64,000 nucleotides of DNA from Paenibacillus sp. USDA918EY (GCF_009870825.1 NZ_WTWY01000022.1:1-64000), one strand, 5' to 3'. Positions 38,127 to 47,700 are shown, counted from the stretch's first letter. The notes: generated from the letters alone by a model not told the origin. A program made the numbers and translations.

Positions 38127-39580
38127 GATGCTCCCTCCTTCCCGAAGCAAGGTATTTCCACGTAAACCATAATCCGCCCTTCCTGGTTGACCAGGCGAAT
38201 GCTTCCTCCATGATCGTCGACGATCGATTTGGCGATGCTGAGACCGAGGCCGACGCTGCCTTCTTCCTTAAAATTACGGCTCACCGAATAGAACGGCTGA
38301 AACAGGTTCTTCAGTTGGTCAGGCGGAATCGGTTCGCCCGGATTGCCGAAACTAAAGCGAACGAGTCCGGCGTCCATCTCGGCCTTGGCGGAAATCTCCG
38401 CGTGAGGAGAGCTGTATTTGATCGCATTATCGAGGAGGTTGATAAACAGCTGGCGCAGCCTGTCCGGTTGGCCGTTGACATACAGGCGCTCGTCCGCCTG
38501 GCAGACGATGCTCTTTTTATAACGCTTGGCGCGGAAGGACATCGAATCGCAAACGTCCTGCAAAATCTGGCCCGCATCCACCTGTTCCAATTCACGGTCG
38601 TCCGAAGGTCTGCGGGATACTTCCAGCAGCTTGAGCACCATGCCGTGCAATCGCCTGCTTTCTTCCACGATATGATTCATTCCTTTATCGAAAAACGCGC
38701 GGTCGGCTTCCCCTTTTTCCCGAATCATTTCGGCATATCCGAGGATGGAGGTCAGCGGCGTCTTCAATTCATGCGTGACATTATCGAAAAACCGCTTCTC
38801 CTGCTCGTTGAGTTCCTTCAGCCGGTCGCGATCCCTTTCGATCGTCGAAATCTGGCTGCTGATCCGGTTGATCATTTCGTTGAAATTGACGGCCAGACGG
38901 CCGATCTCGTCCTTTCGCTTAAAACGGATGCGTACGTCCAAGTTGCCGTTTTTCACTTCCGTGGAAGCCCGGGTCAGCTTGACGAGCGGGATTGTGATAT
39001 GTCTGGACAGGACGTAGGAAAACAGGAAAGCCGCGGCAAAAACCGCCAGCGCGATGTAGAAAATGATGTCCGAAATCCGCCCGCTTTGTTCATAAAGCAG
39101 GGTAAAATCTTTCGCAAAACGCAAAATGCCCACCTTTGTGCCGTCAATGACAACCGGATAAGAAAAAAGGACCGCACCTTGATCGCGGCCGTAGCTAATG
39201 TTGTAAGCGGTCTTGCCTGCAACGGCCTGCTTGAGGTCGTCGTCACCGCGTCCGGCAAAAACCGTCTTATCGGACGAAAACAGCAAAACGCCATCCACCG
39301 TGTAGGCGCTGACGCTGCTTCCGGTCGCATGGTTCAAATCATTCACCATTTCCTCCGCCATTTGCCCGAAATAGATGTTGTCGTTCGTAAAATGGTTGAT
39401 CAGGAAGGCTTGGCGCACATAGACGTTGCTGTTATTTTTCATCCCGACCAAATCCGAGGTGACGATTTTTTGATTGCTTGTCCGGATGATTTCATTGACC
39501 GTCTGATTCAGCACGAGAAATGAAAGGGAAAAGATGAGAAAAAAACCGACGATAAATTTGGCCCTGATCGTCCGGATCAT
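38123..39580 (-). CDS. Sensor histidine kinase (HAMP, HisKA)
   Basis: 485 residues. Membrane segment near residues 8-26, an extracellular sCache-like sensor (~27-170), a second segment (IIFYIALAVFAAAFLFSYVLS), HAMP, then HisKA with the phosphorylated His in NVTHELKTPLTSILGY and HATPase_c with N-box DNAIKYSS and G-box GSVGLGLSIAKSIVDDHGG. It overlaps the regulator by 4 bp. Signal unknown. Confidence 0.92.
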   Translation of the reverse strand: MIRTIRAKFIVGFFLIFSLSFLVLNQTVNEIIRTSNQKIVTSDLVGMKNNSNVYVRQAFLINHFTNDNIYFGQMAEEMVNDLNHATGSSVSAYTVDGVLLFSSDKTVFAGRGDDDLKQAVAGKTAYNISYGRDQGAVLFSYPVVIDGTKVGILRFAKDFTLLYEQSGRISDIIFYIALAVFAAAFLFSYVLSRHITIPLVKLTRASTEVKNGNLDVRIRFKRKDEIGRLAVNFNEMINRISSQISTIERDRDRLKELNEQEKRFFDNVTHELKTPLTSILGYAEMIREKGEADRAFFDKGMNHIVEESRRLHGMVLKLLEVSRRPSDDRELEQVDAGQILQDVCDSMSFRAKRYKKSIVCQADERLYVNGQPDRLRQLFINLLDNAIKYSSPHAEISAKAEMDAGLVRFSFGNPGEPIPPDQLKNLFQPFYSVSRNFKEEGSVGLGLSIAKSIVDDHGGSIRLVNQEGRIMVYVEIPCFGKEGAS

Positions 39581-40287
39581 CGCTGCTCCACCTGTTTCTC
39601 GAATTTGTATCCGATGCCGAAGACGGTCGTAATCAGGTCGCCCGCATCCAGCTTTTTGCGCAGCCGTTGAATATGGGTATCCACCGTACGGGTATCGCCG
39701 ACGAAATCATATCCCCACACGAAATCGAGCAGCTCCGAGCGGGTGAAAATTTTGCCCTTATGCCCGAGCAGCGTCATGAGAAGATCGAATTCCTTCGGGG
39801 TCAAATCGATCGGTATGCCGTCCTTTTTAACCAGCCGTTCATCCGCCACAATCTCGATATTCCGAAACCGGATTACCTTCTCCTTCTCCTCATCCGCCTC
39901 GCGTTCGCCCGCGCCTGCTTGATCCACCCGGCGGAGTATGGTGCGGATCCGGGCGACGACCTCGCGCAGATCAAACGGCTTCGTAATGTAGTCGTCGGCC
40001 CCGAATTCAAGACCGAGCACTTTGTCGGTTATATCGGATTTGGCCGTAATCATTAAAATGGGAATATTATAGCTCGCGGTCACTTTTTTACAGATGTCCA
40101 GCCCGCTTTGGTCCGGAAGCATCCAGTCGAGGAGAAGCATATCGGGGCTAAATTCCGCAAGCTCGCTCATGCCCTTCGCACCGCTGGCGGCAATGCGGGT
40201 CTCGAACCCTTCCATCGCCAGTCCGTAAGCAAGCAAATCGGCAATGGGCTCCTCGTCTTCGATAATGAGAATTTTCGTTTTATTCAT
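39577..40287 (-). CDS. OmpR-family response regulator
   Basis: 236 residues. The receiver has the acidic pair in IIEDEE, the phosphorylated Asp in LLLDWMLPDQSG, Thr in MITAKSD and Lys in YITKPFD. An acidic linker (EREADEEKEK) leads to the winged-helix domain (LTPKEFDLLMTLLGHKGKIFTRSELLDFVWG, RTVDTHIQRLRKKL). CGGAGA lies before the ATG. First gene of the regulator-kinase-lipoprotein operon. The candidate target sites are the 11-bp repeat arrays at 36786-36829 and 41970-42002. Confidence 0.93.
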   Translation of the reverse strand: MNKTKILIIEDEEPIADLLAYGLAMEGFETRIAASGAKGMSELAEFSPDMLLLDWMLPDQSGLDICKKVTASYNIPILMITAKSDITDKVLGLEFGADDYITKPFDLREVVARIRTILRRVDQAGAGEREADEEKEKVIRFRNIEIVADERLVKKDGIPIDLTPKEFDLLMTLLGHKGKIFTRSELLDFVWGYDFVGDTRTVDTHIQRLRKKLDAGDLITTVFGIGYKFEKQVEQR

Positions 40288-40441
40288 GAATATCTCCGTT
40301 CCTTATTCGTTATCAATGAAATCTGCGGCAGCTTTACGACTTATGCCTGTTTGAATCGATTTTATCATAACGCGGAAGCATTAAGAAAAACGTGTATCGA
40401 CGTATAATGGCGGCAACACGCTGATTCGCCGATCAGCCGCT

Positions 40442-41869
40442 CTACTGTGAATCCGGCAGGTGCAGCAGCTCGGGAACCGTCACGAAGGAATACCCTTCCG
40501 CTTTCAGCTCGGGAATCATTTGCTGCAGCGCCTCGATCGTGTTGGCGAGATGGTTTTTCCCGTTGGCCGTATGCTGCAAAACGATCCCGCCCGGCTTCAG
40601 CTCTTTGCGGACGAGCCTCATGATTTCCTTCGAGGAAACGCCCGACCAGTCCATCGTGTCCACCGTCCAGTTGACGACAGCCAAATCCTGTTGGTGAATC
40701 GCGTCCAATTTGTCTTTGCTAAGCGCGCCGTATGGGGGCCTAAACAAGATGGGCCGAAACCCGACCGCGTCTTCGAGCGTGGCCTGCGTATCCTCAACCT
40801 CTTTAAGGGCTTGATCCACCGAAATCTGATCGAAATTCGGATGTGACCAGGAATGGTTGCCGATGGCGTGCCCTTCCTCCACGATGCGGCGAACCAGGTC
40901 CGGCTGGGTTTTGGCCCGGTTTCCCAATATAAAAAAAGTCGCCTTGATTTTGTTTTCCTTCAATATGTCCAAAATTTTTGGAGTAACGATCTTATCGGGA
41001 CCGTCGTCGAACGTTAAGGCCACCTGCTTCCCGTCTTTTGCCAAACCGTCGAAATAGATTTTGTTTTCAATTTGCGAATGGTTCCGATTCAGGGAGACCG
41101 GAGGCGGCACCTCCTCGAGCCCTTCATCCCCCGCTGGTTTGCGGGAGCCGTTTTTCTCGAAATATTCCTTTATTCCGTCCACGATGGCCTGGGCCGCGAG
41201 GTCTTGTCCTTTGTCGCTCAGCAGCGTCTTTTCTTCTTTCGGATTGGTCAGGTACCCGACCTCTACGAGCACCGCCGGCATCTGCGCCAACGACAGGACT
41301 ACGAGATGTTCCTGCTTCGCGCCTCGGTCGGGAAATCCAAGCGCTTCGGCCACCCGCTCCTGCAGGATCTGGGCAAGCGGGATGCTGTCGTCATGACGGT
41401 ACAACGTTTCCGTCCCGGCAATCGCCGGATCCTGATAGGTGTTGCCGTGAATCGAAATGAGTGCATCCGCATTCCAATCGTTGGCGGCCGCCGCGCGGTT
41501 CTCCAATTCGACGAACCTGTCATCCGTACGGGTCATTCGGGTTTCGAACATCGGATCTTGCTTCAGCAGCTCGTTCACCCGCTCTGCTAGAGACAGGTTA
41601 AATTCCTTCTCAAAGGCTCCGCTTGCCCCGGTTGCTCCAGGGTCTTTGCCGCCGTGGCCCGCGTCGATCACGATCCGGTATTTCGATTGATTTGCGGAGA
41701 TGGAGGGAGCAACCGCCGATGTCTCCGACTTCTCTGCCAGGTTCGGGATCAGCTTCGCCGCGGAAGAACCCGTATGCCAGACTAGTTTGATGCCCAATAA
41801 AACAATAAATAACACGATAAAAATATAAATTCCTTTGACAGGTTTTTTCCGTTTGCTGCGCTTTATCAT
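40442..41869 (-). CDS. Bifunctional cell-wall enzyme: N-acetylmuramoyl-L-alanine amidase + polysaccharide deacetylase
   Basis: 475 residues. A basic N-terminus and one membrane anchor (GIYIFIVLFIVLLGIKLVW) are followed by an Amidase_3 domain (~65-240) with zinc ligands His72 (DAGHGG), Glu87, His141 (SIHGN) and catalytic Glu203 (VEVGYLTNP). A linker (~241-270) then leads to a NodB deacetylase domain (~280-470) with TFDDGPD (Asp288, Asp289), HSWSH (His339, His343), RPPYG, and VLQHT near the end. Both active sites look intact. It should cut stem peptides from peptidoglycan and remove N-acetyl groups on the outer side of the membrane. AAGGAGG precedes the ATG. Its upstream region shares the 11-bp repeat array with the transporter operon. 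The two domains are normally on separate proteins. Confidence 0.92.
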   Translation of the reverse strand: MIKRSKRKKPVKGIYIFIVLFIVLLGIKLVWHTGSSAAKLIPNLAEKSETSAVAPSISANQSKYRIVIDAGHGGKDPGATGASGAFEKEFNLSLAERVNELLKQDPMFETRMTRTDDRFVELENRAAAANDWNADALISIHGNTYQDPAIAGTETLYRHDDSIPLAQILQERVAEALGFPDRGAKQEHLVVLSLAQMPAVLVEVGYLTNPKEEKTLLSDKGQDLAAQAIVDGIKEYFEKNGSRKPAGDEGLEEVPPPVSLNRNHSQIENKIYFDGLAKDGKQVALTFDDGPDKIVTPKILDILKENKIKATFFILGNRAKTQPDLVRRIVEEGHAIGNHSWSHPNFDQISVDQALKEVEDTQATLEDAVGFRPILFRPPYGALSKDKLDAIHQQDLAVVNWTVDTMDWSGVSSKEIMRLVRKELKPGGIVLQHTANGKNHLANTIEALQQMIPELKAEGYSFVTVPELLHLPDSQ

Positions 41870-41969
41870 AGTTCCTCCTTGTGTATGAATGCTTCATGGA
41901 TTGATTTGCGGGAACTATGGCTGCGATCCATTCCCTTAAGCAAAATATAATCGATGAATGTGACGGCCA

Positions 41970-42002
41970 TTTCACCAAGATGTCACCAAGTTGTGTACAA
42001 AC
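41970..42002. promoter_or_regulatory. Array of 11-bp direct repeats upstream of the amidase-deacetylase gene
   Basis: Plus-strand units TTTCACCAAGA (41970), TGTCACCAAGT (41981), TGTGTACAAAC (41992), possibly a fourth at 42003. The 13-mer AAGATGTCACCAA (41977-41989) is identical to the one at 36782-36794. On the minus strand a TATATTTTG -10-like box follows 30 nt after GTGACAT. The difference in spacing from the other array is 22 bp, two helical turns. Confidence 0.6.
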
Positions 42003-42043
42003 CTGTCAGAGGCATCATTTCTTTAAGGAGCGGGGCTAAAATG

Positions 42044-42069
42044 AAAAAAAGCCGCTATGCAGCGGCTTT
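42044..42069 (-). terminator. Second terminator after the SEC-C gene
   Basis: Minus strand: AAAGCCGC, loop TGCATA, GCGGCTTTTTTT. Short GC stem plus seven T. It lies about 100 bp after the SEC-C stop, behind a first hairpin. Confidence 0.7.
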
Positions 42070-42082
42070 CGAAAATTTATGC

Positions 42083-42136
42083 AAAACACCCTGCAGCCGG
42101 ACGACCCAAAAGGGCGATCCGAAACGTGCAGGGTGC
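42083..42136 (-). terminator. First terminator after the SEC-C gene
   Basis: Minus strand: CACCCTGCA and TGCAGGGTG pair across a ~31-nt loop and are followed by TTTTGC. It is 30 bp after the stop codon. Confidence 0.6.
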
Positions 42137-42167
42137 GGAATAAACTATAAGTACGAATAAATCCCGT

Positions 42168-43328
42168 TTACTTCCCGTGGCATTTCTTGTATTTCAATCC
42201 GCTGCCGCATGGGCAAGGTTCGTTTCTTCCGACTTTCGGCATCGCCTCGGCGCTGTCGTCCACGAGTCTGACGAGCCCTTTCTCCGGATCGATGGCGTTC
42301 ATGGCGCTGAGCTCGACCAGCGTATGTCCGCCGTTAGCCCACATTCTTGTGTTATTATACACCTCTGCCAGCAGGGAAATGACGCGCTGCGCATGCACCG
42401 GCGTTTTGAAGCGAATTTTGTGCCGGTCAAACTGATTGATCAGTTCCTGCATCGAAGATTTTTGCACGCTGCCCCACTGGATGTCGTCAATCAGATTTTC
42501 CACCCGTTCTTGGTCCTGGCACATGTTGTTGAGCACAAATGCCTGCAGCTCTTCAAGCTGCGGGGTCATTTCGAAGTATCCCATATCCGCGTAACGAAGA
42601 AGCTCCTCCTTCGCCGGAACGTAATACAGCTTCTCGTCCAGCCCTTCTGCCAGCCCGGCGCTTTCGCCCGCACTTCCTGCGGCAAGCCCGTTGTACAGGA
42701 CATCGTCCGCCACAAGGATATGTTGGCCGCGACCGGCCATTTCGCCCGCATAAGCTGCAAGCTCCTCTTTCGTGATCGATTCGTCATGGTGCGAGTTATA
42801 TACTTCAACAAGCTTGTCCAGCTTGATAACGCCATACAAATGGGCTGCGGCGGCGATATAATCGTAAATCTCCTGCTTGGAGCCCTGTTCTTTTTTCAGT
42901 TCGGACAAACCGATCCGCGACGCGGCGGCCTTGATTTCCTCCGGCATCAGGACATGCAGCTTGCCTTCGTTAAAAAAGCTGAATACCAGGCCGCGCTCCA
43001 GAAAATGCGAATAATGCCCGAATGGCAGCGCGTTATCCTGAATGGACGGCTCATTCATTACTTTTTCCAGAAGGGCCCATTCATCGGCATTCGCTGCCGT
43101 TACGATCGGCCCCAGTTGCTCCGGGTCGGTCAAATATGCTGAAAGAGCGTCCGAAAGCTCTTCCTTCTTCATCTTGGAACGTCCGGAAATTTGATTGGCG
43201 GCAGCAAGCGAAGAGAGTCTTGATTTGGTCAAGCTTTGCAGAATTTCCGGCAAACGGTTCATCACGTCTCCGATGATGGCGTGCTGTATATTACGTTCTT
43301 CCATTTGTAACCTTGGGTCTTCCAACAT
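42168..43328 (-). CDS. SEC-C metal-binding domain protein
   Basis: 386 residues. The last 22 residues form a SEC-C zinc motif ([13 protein letters not shown]), as at the SecA C-terminus. A SAP/Rho-N-like helical motif is present near residues 28-68 ([29 protein letters not shown]). The middle is helical and of unknown function. No membrane segment. GAAGAGG precedes the ATG. Monocistronic. SEC-C tails bind zinc and can contact SecB or ribosomes; the role here is not known. Confidence 0.82.
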   Translation of the reverse strand: MLEDPRLQMEERNIQHAIIGDVMNRLPEILQSLTKSRLSSLAAANQISGRSKMKKEELSDALSAYLTDPEQLGPIVTAANADEWALLEKVMNEPSIQDNALPFGHYSHFLERGLVFSFFNEGKLHVLMPEEIKAAASRIGLSELKKEQGSKQEIYDYIAAAAHLYGVIKLDKLVEVYNSHHDESITKEELAAYAGEMAGRGQHILVADDVLYNGLAAGSAGESAGLAEGLDEKLYYVPAKEELLRYADMGYFEMTPQLEELQAFVLNNMCQDQERVENLIDDIQWGSVQKSSMQELINQFDRHKIRFKTPVHAQRVISLLAEVYNNTRMWANGGHTLVELSAMNAIDPEKGLVRLVDDSAEAMPKVGRNEPCPCGSGLKYKKCHGK

Positions 43329-43570
43329 TTACACCTCTTCCAGATTGATAAACATGCAGGTGACGATGTTGCCACATCCAAAAAAGCCTTCGGCATCGGC
43401 GAACCGAAAACGTTTCATTCGTTATAAATCGTACCCTGCGGCGGTCTAAACCGGATGTCGCAAATTGCGAGGCATGTGAATTTAGCCGCATCTTTACACA
43501 TTATACACTATTCGAGCGTTTTCATCTTCTATACCGAAAATTTTACAAAATGCCAGGAAGGGAAATAAGT
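43329..43570 (-). other. Upstream region of the SEC-C gene
   Basis: About 240 bp with no gene. On the minus strand there is a consensus -10 TATAAT (43500-43505) without a clear -35. Nothing else is evident. Confidence 0.4.
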
Positions 43571-43573
43571 AAC

Positions 43574-43602
43574 AAAAGCGCCCGGCCTCCGGAAGGCCGG
43601 GC
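43574..43602 (-). terminator. Terminator of htpG
   Basis: Minus strand: GCCCGGCCT, TCCG loop, AGGCCGGGC, then GCTTTTG. Strong GC stem 30 bp after the htpG stop. Confidence 0.8.
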
Positions 43603-43631
43603 GACATTCATGGCTTTTTATGAAAACGAAG

Positions 43632-45512
43632 CTACACCATGATTTTACAAATGTCGTTCGTGAATTCAACAGGGTCTTGAATCGGAAGCCCTTCGATCAG
43701 CAGCGCCTGGTTGTACAGCAGGTTCGTGTACAAGCCCAGTTTCTCGCGGTCTTTGTCGAACGCTTCTTTCAAGGACTTGAACACCTCATGCTGCGCGTTG
43801 ATCTCCAAAATTTTGTCCGCCTTGATGCCTTCGCTGCTTGGCATCGCGTTCAGCACCTTTTCCATCTCGATCGAAAGCTCGCCTTCGGCGGACAAACATA
43901 CCGGATGCGATTTCAGGCGTTTGGAGGCCTTGACGTCCTTCACCTTGCCGGAAAGCAGCTCCTTCATCGCCTCGAACAGCTCTTTGTTTTCTTCCGCTTC
44001 GGCTTTGGACGCCGCTTCGTCCGTTTCGGACTCGATGCCGAGGTCGCCGCTCGATACCGACTTGAACTCCTTCTCCTTGTAGTTCATCAGCATTTTGATG
44101 GCAAATTCGTCGATGTCGTCGGTAAAGTACAAAATTTCGTAGCCTTTATCGAGGACGAGCTCGGTTTGCGGCAGCTTCTCGATGCGCTCGACCGAGGTTC
44201 CGGTAGCGTAGTAGATATATTTTTGATCCTCAGGCATTCTCGCCACGTATTCATCGAGCGTAACCAGCTTTTTCTCTTTCGAGGACGTAAACATCAACAG
44301 GTCGGACAGGACGTCCTTGTTCATGCCGTAATCGTTGTATACCCCGAATTTGAGCTGTCTGCCAAACGCTTTGTAGAAGGTTTCGTATTTTTCGCGGTCA
44401 TCCTTCAATAGCGACAAAAGCTGGCTTTTGATTTTGCTTTTGATATTTTTCGCGATCAGCGTCAGCTGGCGGTCATGCTGCAGCATTTCGCGGGAGATGT
44501 TCAAGGAGAGGTCCTCCGAATCGACCATCCCTTTCACGAAGCTGAAGTAGTCCGGCAGCAGGTCCGCGCATTTGTCCATGATCAGGACGCCGTTGGAGTA
44601 CAGCTCAAGGCCCTTTTCGTATTCCTTCGTATAATAATCGAACGGCGTGCGCTCCGGAATGAACAAAATCGCGTTGTACACGACGGCGCCGTCCGCTTTG
44701 ACGTGCACATGCGTCAGCGGCTTGTCGAAACCGTACCGTTTTTCCGCATAGAAGTTCTCGTAATCCTCCTGCGTCAGCTCGCTTTTGTTTCTGCGCCAGA
44801 TCGGCACCATGCTGTTGATCGTTTGCTCTTCCTTATATTCCTCGAATTCGCCCTCGCTGCCTTCCTTCGGACGTTGCCCGCTCACTTCCATCTTGATCGG
44901 ATATCGGATGAAGTCGGAATATTTCTTGATGATCGATCTCAGGCGGTATTCCTCAAGATACTCGTCGTACCGGTCGTCCTCGGTGTTTTCTTTGATCTTA
45001 AGAATGATTTCCGTGCCTACCGAATCCTTCTCGCAAGGTTCGATCGTGTAGCCGTCCGCGCCTTCCGATTGCCAGCGGAAAGCCTGGTCGCTGCCCAGCG
45101 CTTTGCTGGTCACCGTCACCTTGTCGGCCACCATAAACGCGGAATAAAAACCTACGCCGAACTGGCCGATGATGTTGTGTCCGTCCTTCGCTTCGTTTTC
45201 GGCCTTGAAGGCCAGCGATCCGCTTTTGGCGATGATCCCGAGGTTGTTTTCCAGTTCCTCCTGGGTCATGCCGATCCCGGTGTCCGCAATGGTCAGCGTG
45301 CGGTTCTCCTTATCGGGAGTGATGCGGATATAATAATCGTCCTTATTAAAAACAATGTTGTCGTCGGTCAGAGCTTTGTAATAGATTTTGTCGATCGCGT
45401 CGCTGGCGTTGGAGATCAGTTCTCTTAGGAAGATTTCCTTCTGCGTATAGATCGAGTGGATCATCATGTCCAGCAGCCGTTTCGATTCGGCTTTGAACTC
45501 TTTTTTGATCAT
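43632..45512 (-). CDS. htpG: Molecular chaperone HtpG (Hsp90)
   Basis: 626 residues, full length. The GHKL ATPase motifs are intact: [36 protein letters not shown] and GTEIILKI. The middle domain carries the catalytic Arg region ([15 protein letters not shown]). Cytoplasmic ATP-dependent protein folding. AAAGGAG precedes the ATG. Its promoter overlaps a perfect CIRCE element, so HrcA should repress it. Confidence 0.97.
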   Translation of the reverse strand: MIKKEFKAESKRLLDMMIHSIYTQKEIFLRELISNASDAIDKIYYKALTDDNIVFNKDDYYIRITPDKENRTLTIADTGIGMTQEELENNLGIIAKSGSLAFKAENEAKDGHNIIGQFGVGFYSAFMVADKVTVTSKALGSDQAFRWQSEGADGYTIEPCEKDSVGTEIILKIKENTEDDRYDEYLEEYRLRSIIKKYSDFIRYPIKMEVSGQRPKEGSEGEFEEYKEEQTINSMVPIWRRNKSELTQEDYENFYAEKRYGFDKPLTHVHVKADGAVVYNAILFIPERTPFDYYTKEYEKGLELYSNGVLIMDKCADLLPDYFSFVKGMVDSEDLSLNISREMLQHDRQLTLIAKNIKSKIKSQLLSLLKDDREKYETFYKAFGRQLKFGVYNDYGMNKDVLSDLLMFTSSKEKKLVTLDEYVARMPEDQKYIYYATGTSVERIEKLPQTELVLDKGYEILYFTDDIDEFAIKMLMNYKEKEFKSVSSGDLGIESETDEAASKAEAEENKELFEAMKELLSGKVKDVKASKRLKSHPVCLSAEGELSIEMEKVLNAMPSSEGIKADKILEINAQHEVFKSLKEAFDKDREKLGLYTNLLYNQALLIEGLPIQDPVEFTNDICKIMV

Positions 45513-45544
45513 GAGTCAGGCTCCTTTCGGCTCGGTTGGATATG

Positions 45545-45571
45545 TTAGCACTCTTGCACAATGAGTGCTAA
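45545..45571. promoter_or_regulatory. CIRCE operator (HrcA site) of htpG
   Basis: TTAGCACTC, 9 nt, GAGTGCTAA: an exact match to the CIRCE consensus. It lies between the promoter and the htpG start, 33 bp from the ATG. Confidence 0.95.
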
Positions 45572-45581
45572 TTCTTATTTT

Positions 45582-45611
45582 TATATATCACACCTTGAAA
45601 TTCGAAGTCAA
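45582..45611 (-). promoter_or_regulatory. Sigma-A promoter of htpG
   Basis: Minus strand: -35 TTGACT (45606-45611), 18-nt spacer, -10 TATATA (45582-45587). CIRCE follows within 15 bp. Confidence 0.7.
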
Positions 45612-45782
45612 TACATCCGTCGTTTTTCAAGGTTTTCATGATAAAATGGTATAGTGCAAATTTGGAATATATTATGGGACAATACTGAAATTGGAATTGA
45701 CATCATGCGGGTTGATCGCTGCGGTTCCGCTTGGTTGTCAAGCACTCATGATTAGGTTGATCCAATAGAATAGGTGATCATT

Positions 45783-46484
45783 TTGCAACAAACCATCCTT
45801 ATTATTGAAGACGACCGGAAATTGGCCGGGCTGCTCAGCGAATATGTGACAAAATACGATTTTCATGCGGTCGTGGTGGAAGATTTCAGCCGCGTGATCG
45901 AAACATTCGAGTCATGCAAACCCGATCTGGTGCTGCTCGACGTCAACCTCCCCAAATTCGACGGCTTTTACTGGTGCAGGCAAATCCGCAACCTCTCGCT
46001 CTGCCCGATCCTGTTCATATCGGCGCGGGAGCATGAGATGGATCAGGTGATGGCGCTCGAAAACGGAGCGGATGACTATATCACCAAACCTTTTCATTAC
46101 GAGGTCGTTTTGGCCAAAGTCCGCAGCAACTTGCGCCGCGCATCCGGCTCGTACGCCAAGTCGCTGGAAGAACGGACCATGGATGCGGGCAAGATCAGGC
46201 TGTACCCGGAACGTTATGTCATACAGTTCGCCGGAAGAACTGCCGAGCTTTCGCAAAAGGAATCGCTGCTTTTGGAAGCGCTGATGGACCGTCAAAGCCG
46301 TGTCGTCAGCAGGGAGCAGCTACTGGATCTGATGTGGAGCGACGGGCAGTTTATCGATGATAATACGCTGAACGTATACATTACCCGCGTACGGAAGAAG
46401 CTGAAGGAATTGGGCGCGGGTGACATGATTGAAACGGTACGGGGTGCAGGATACCGGCTGAATCCGGGCGGTGAGGATCGATGA
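45783..46484 (+). CDS. BceR-type response regulator (OmpR family)
   Basis: About 233 residues. Receiver with IIEDDR, phosphorylated Asp in LLDVNLPKFDG and Lys in YITKPFH; winged helix with LSQKESLLLEALMDRQSRVVSREQLLDLMW and TLNVYITRVRKKL. TTG 45783 is preferred because TAGGTGA lies 5 nt upstream; an in-frame GTG at 45774 sits inside that site. It overlaps the kinase gene by 4 bp and belongs to a Bce-type module that controls the downstream transporter. Confidence 0.88.
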   Translation: MQQTILIIEDDRKLAGLLSEYVTKYDFHAVVVEDFSRVIETFESCKPDLVLLDVNLPKFDGFYWCRQIRNLSLCPILFISAREHEMDQVMALENGADDYITKPFHYEVVLAKVRSNLRRASGSYAKSLEERTMDAGKIRLYPERYVIQFAGRTAELSQKESLLLEALMDRQSRVVSREQLLDLMWSDGQFIDDNTLNVYITRVRKKLKELGAGDMIETVRGAGYRLNPGGEDR

Positions 46485-47485
46485 AGCTGTTCTGGAAGGA
46501 TCAAATCCCCCTTCTTGCCTGCTATCTGGCGCAAATGCTGCTGGTCCCGCTGCTCTACTGGCTTTCCGGCGAAAACCGGCCGCTGGGCATCATCGGATAC
46601 GGCATGTTGCTCAGCAGCGTCATCCTCGCCATCTACCTCATCATCCGGTTTATTCAACTCCGGAAGCTTTACGCTTGTTTGAGCAGCATCGGGACTATCG
46701 CTCCCGATACGGAGCTTTCGCTGGGAACGATTGGCGGCGCGCCGCTGCCGGAAGCCGTGCAGGAATTGCTTGACGCGCGCGACCGATCTTACAGGGACAA
46801 GCTGAGCTTGCACGCAGACCGCATGCATCGGCATATTACGTTCATCAACCGCTGGGTGCACCAAATGAAAACACCGCTATCCGTCATGCAGTTGACCCTG
46901 CGCGACGTCGACCAATCCGAAGCGGCCGACAGCATCCAGGAGGAAATCGAACGCATGCGCAAAGGTTTGGAGATGGTGCTGTATACCTCCCGTTTGGACC
47001 GGTTCGAGGAGGATTTCCGGATCGAGCGGATCGCGCTGCTGCAGGCGGTCAAAGCGGCCGTGACGGAGAACCGCCGGCTTTTTATACGTAAAGGCCTCCG
47101 GCCGGATATCCGGATCGGCGAAGAGATCGCGGTCTACTCCGATGCCAAATGGCTCCGGTTCATGCTGAATCAGATTCTGACGAATGCCATGAACTATTCC
47201 GCAGGAAAAGGGAAAACCGTATCCATCACGGCCGAAATCTCCGGGAAGAGCGTCATATTGGACATTCGGGATCAAGGCATCGGCATTGCCAAAGAAGATC
47301 TCAAGCGGGTGTTCCAGCCCTACTTCACCGGGGAACGGGGACGGCAGTACCAGGAATCGACGGGGATGGGGCTGTATCTCGTTCGCGAGATTTGCTCCCG
47401 GTTAGGGCATGAAGTCGCGATCGAATCGGAGCTGGGGCAAGGCACAAAGGTCAGGTTCATTTTGCCGCATCATCCTGTTGCGTAA
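46481..47485 (+). CDS. BceS-type intramembrane-sensing histidine kinase
   Basis: 334 residues. Two closely spaced membrane segments (LACYLAQMLLVPLLYWL and GIIGYGMLLSSVILAIYLI) with only about 8 residues between them, so no sensor domain outside. HisKA-like box FINRWVHQMKTPLSVMQL holds the phosphorylated His; N-box NQILTNAMNYS and G-box TGMGLYLVREIC follow. In this class the partner ABC transporter is the sensor of the antimicrobial peptide. Confidence 0.92.
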   Translation: MKLFWKDQIPLLACYLAQMLLVPLLYWLSGENRPLGIIGYGMLLSSVILAIYLIIRFIQLRKLYACLSSIGTIAPDTELSLGTIGGAPLPEAVQELLDARDRSYRDKLSLHADRMHRHITFINRWVHQMKTPLSVMQLTLRDVDQSEAADSIQEEIERMRKGLEMVLYTSRLDRFEEDFRIERIALLQAVKAAVTENRRLFIRKGLRPDIRIGEEIAVYSDAKWLRFMLNQILTNAMNYSAGKGKTVSITAEISGKSVILDIRDQGIGIAKEDLKRVFQPYFTGERGRQYQESTGMGLYLVREICSRLGHEVAIESELGQGTKVRFILPHHPVA

Positions 47486-47700
47486 GTCTGCTAGGGGAAC
47501 ATCATATAAGTTGACAAAAGAGAAGGAAGAGAACAAGCGATGGATGTTCATGACGTTCGCCGCTCCGCATACGAACACAATCTTAACCCCGCTGTAAGGA
47601 AACGTTAATTCAAATCGATGGTTAGGTTTTTTCGGGTTTGGTAGATTGATATCGGGCTCTCCCAATGAGAGACCGCCGCCAAACGACAGGAAAGGAATGA

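Noticed and set aside
38210-39523. Rightward 437-codon open frame
   Set aside because: Antisense to the histidine kinase, whose H, N and G boxes are on the minus strand.
40419-40436. GCTGAT/ATCAGC hairpin after the amidase-deacetylase gene
   Set aside because: Six-bp stem without a T-run; not convincing as a terminator.
47486-47700. BceR operator before the ATPase gene
   Set aside because: Only a weak TTAAC/GTTAA pair was found, with wide spacing; not enough to call.
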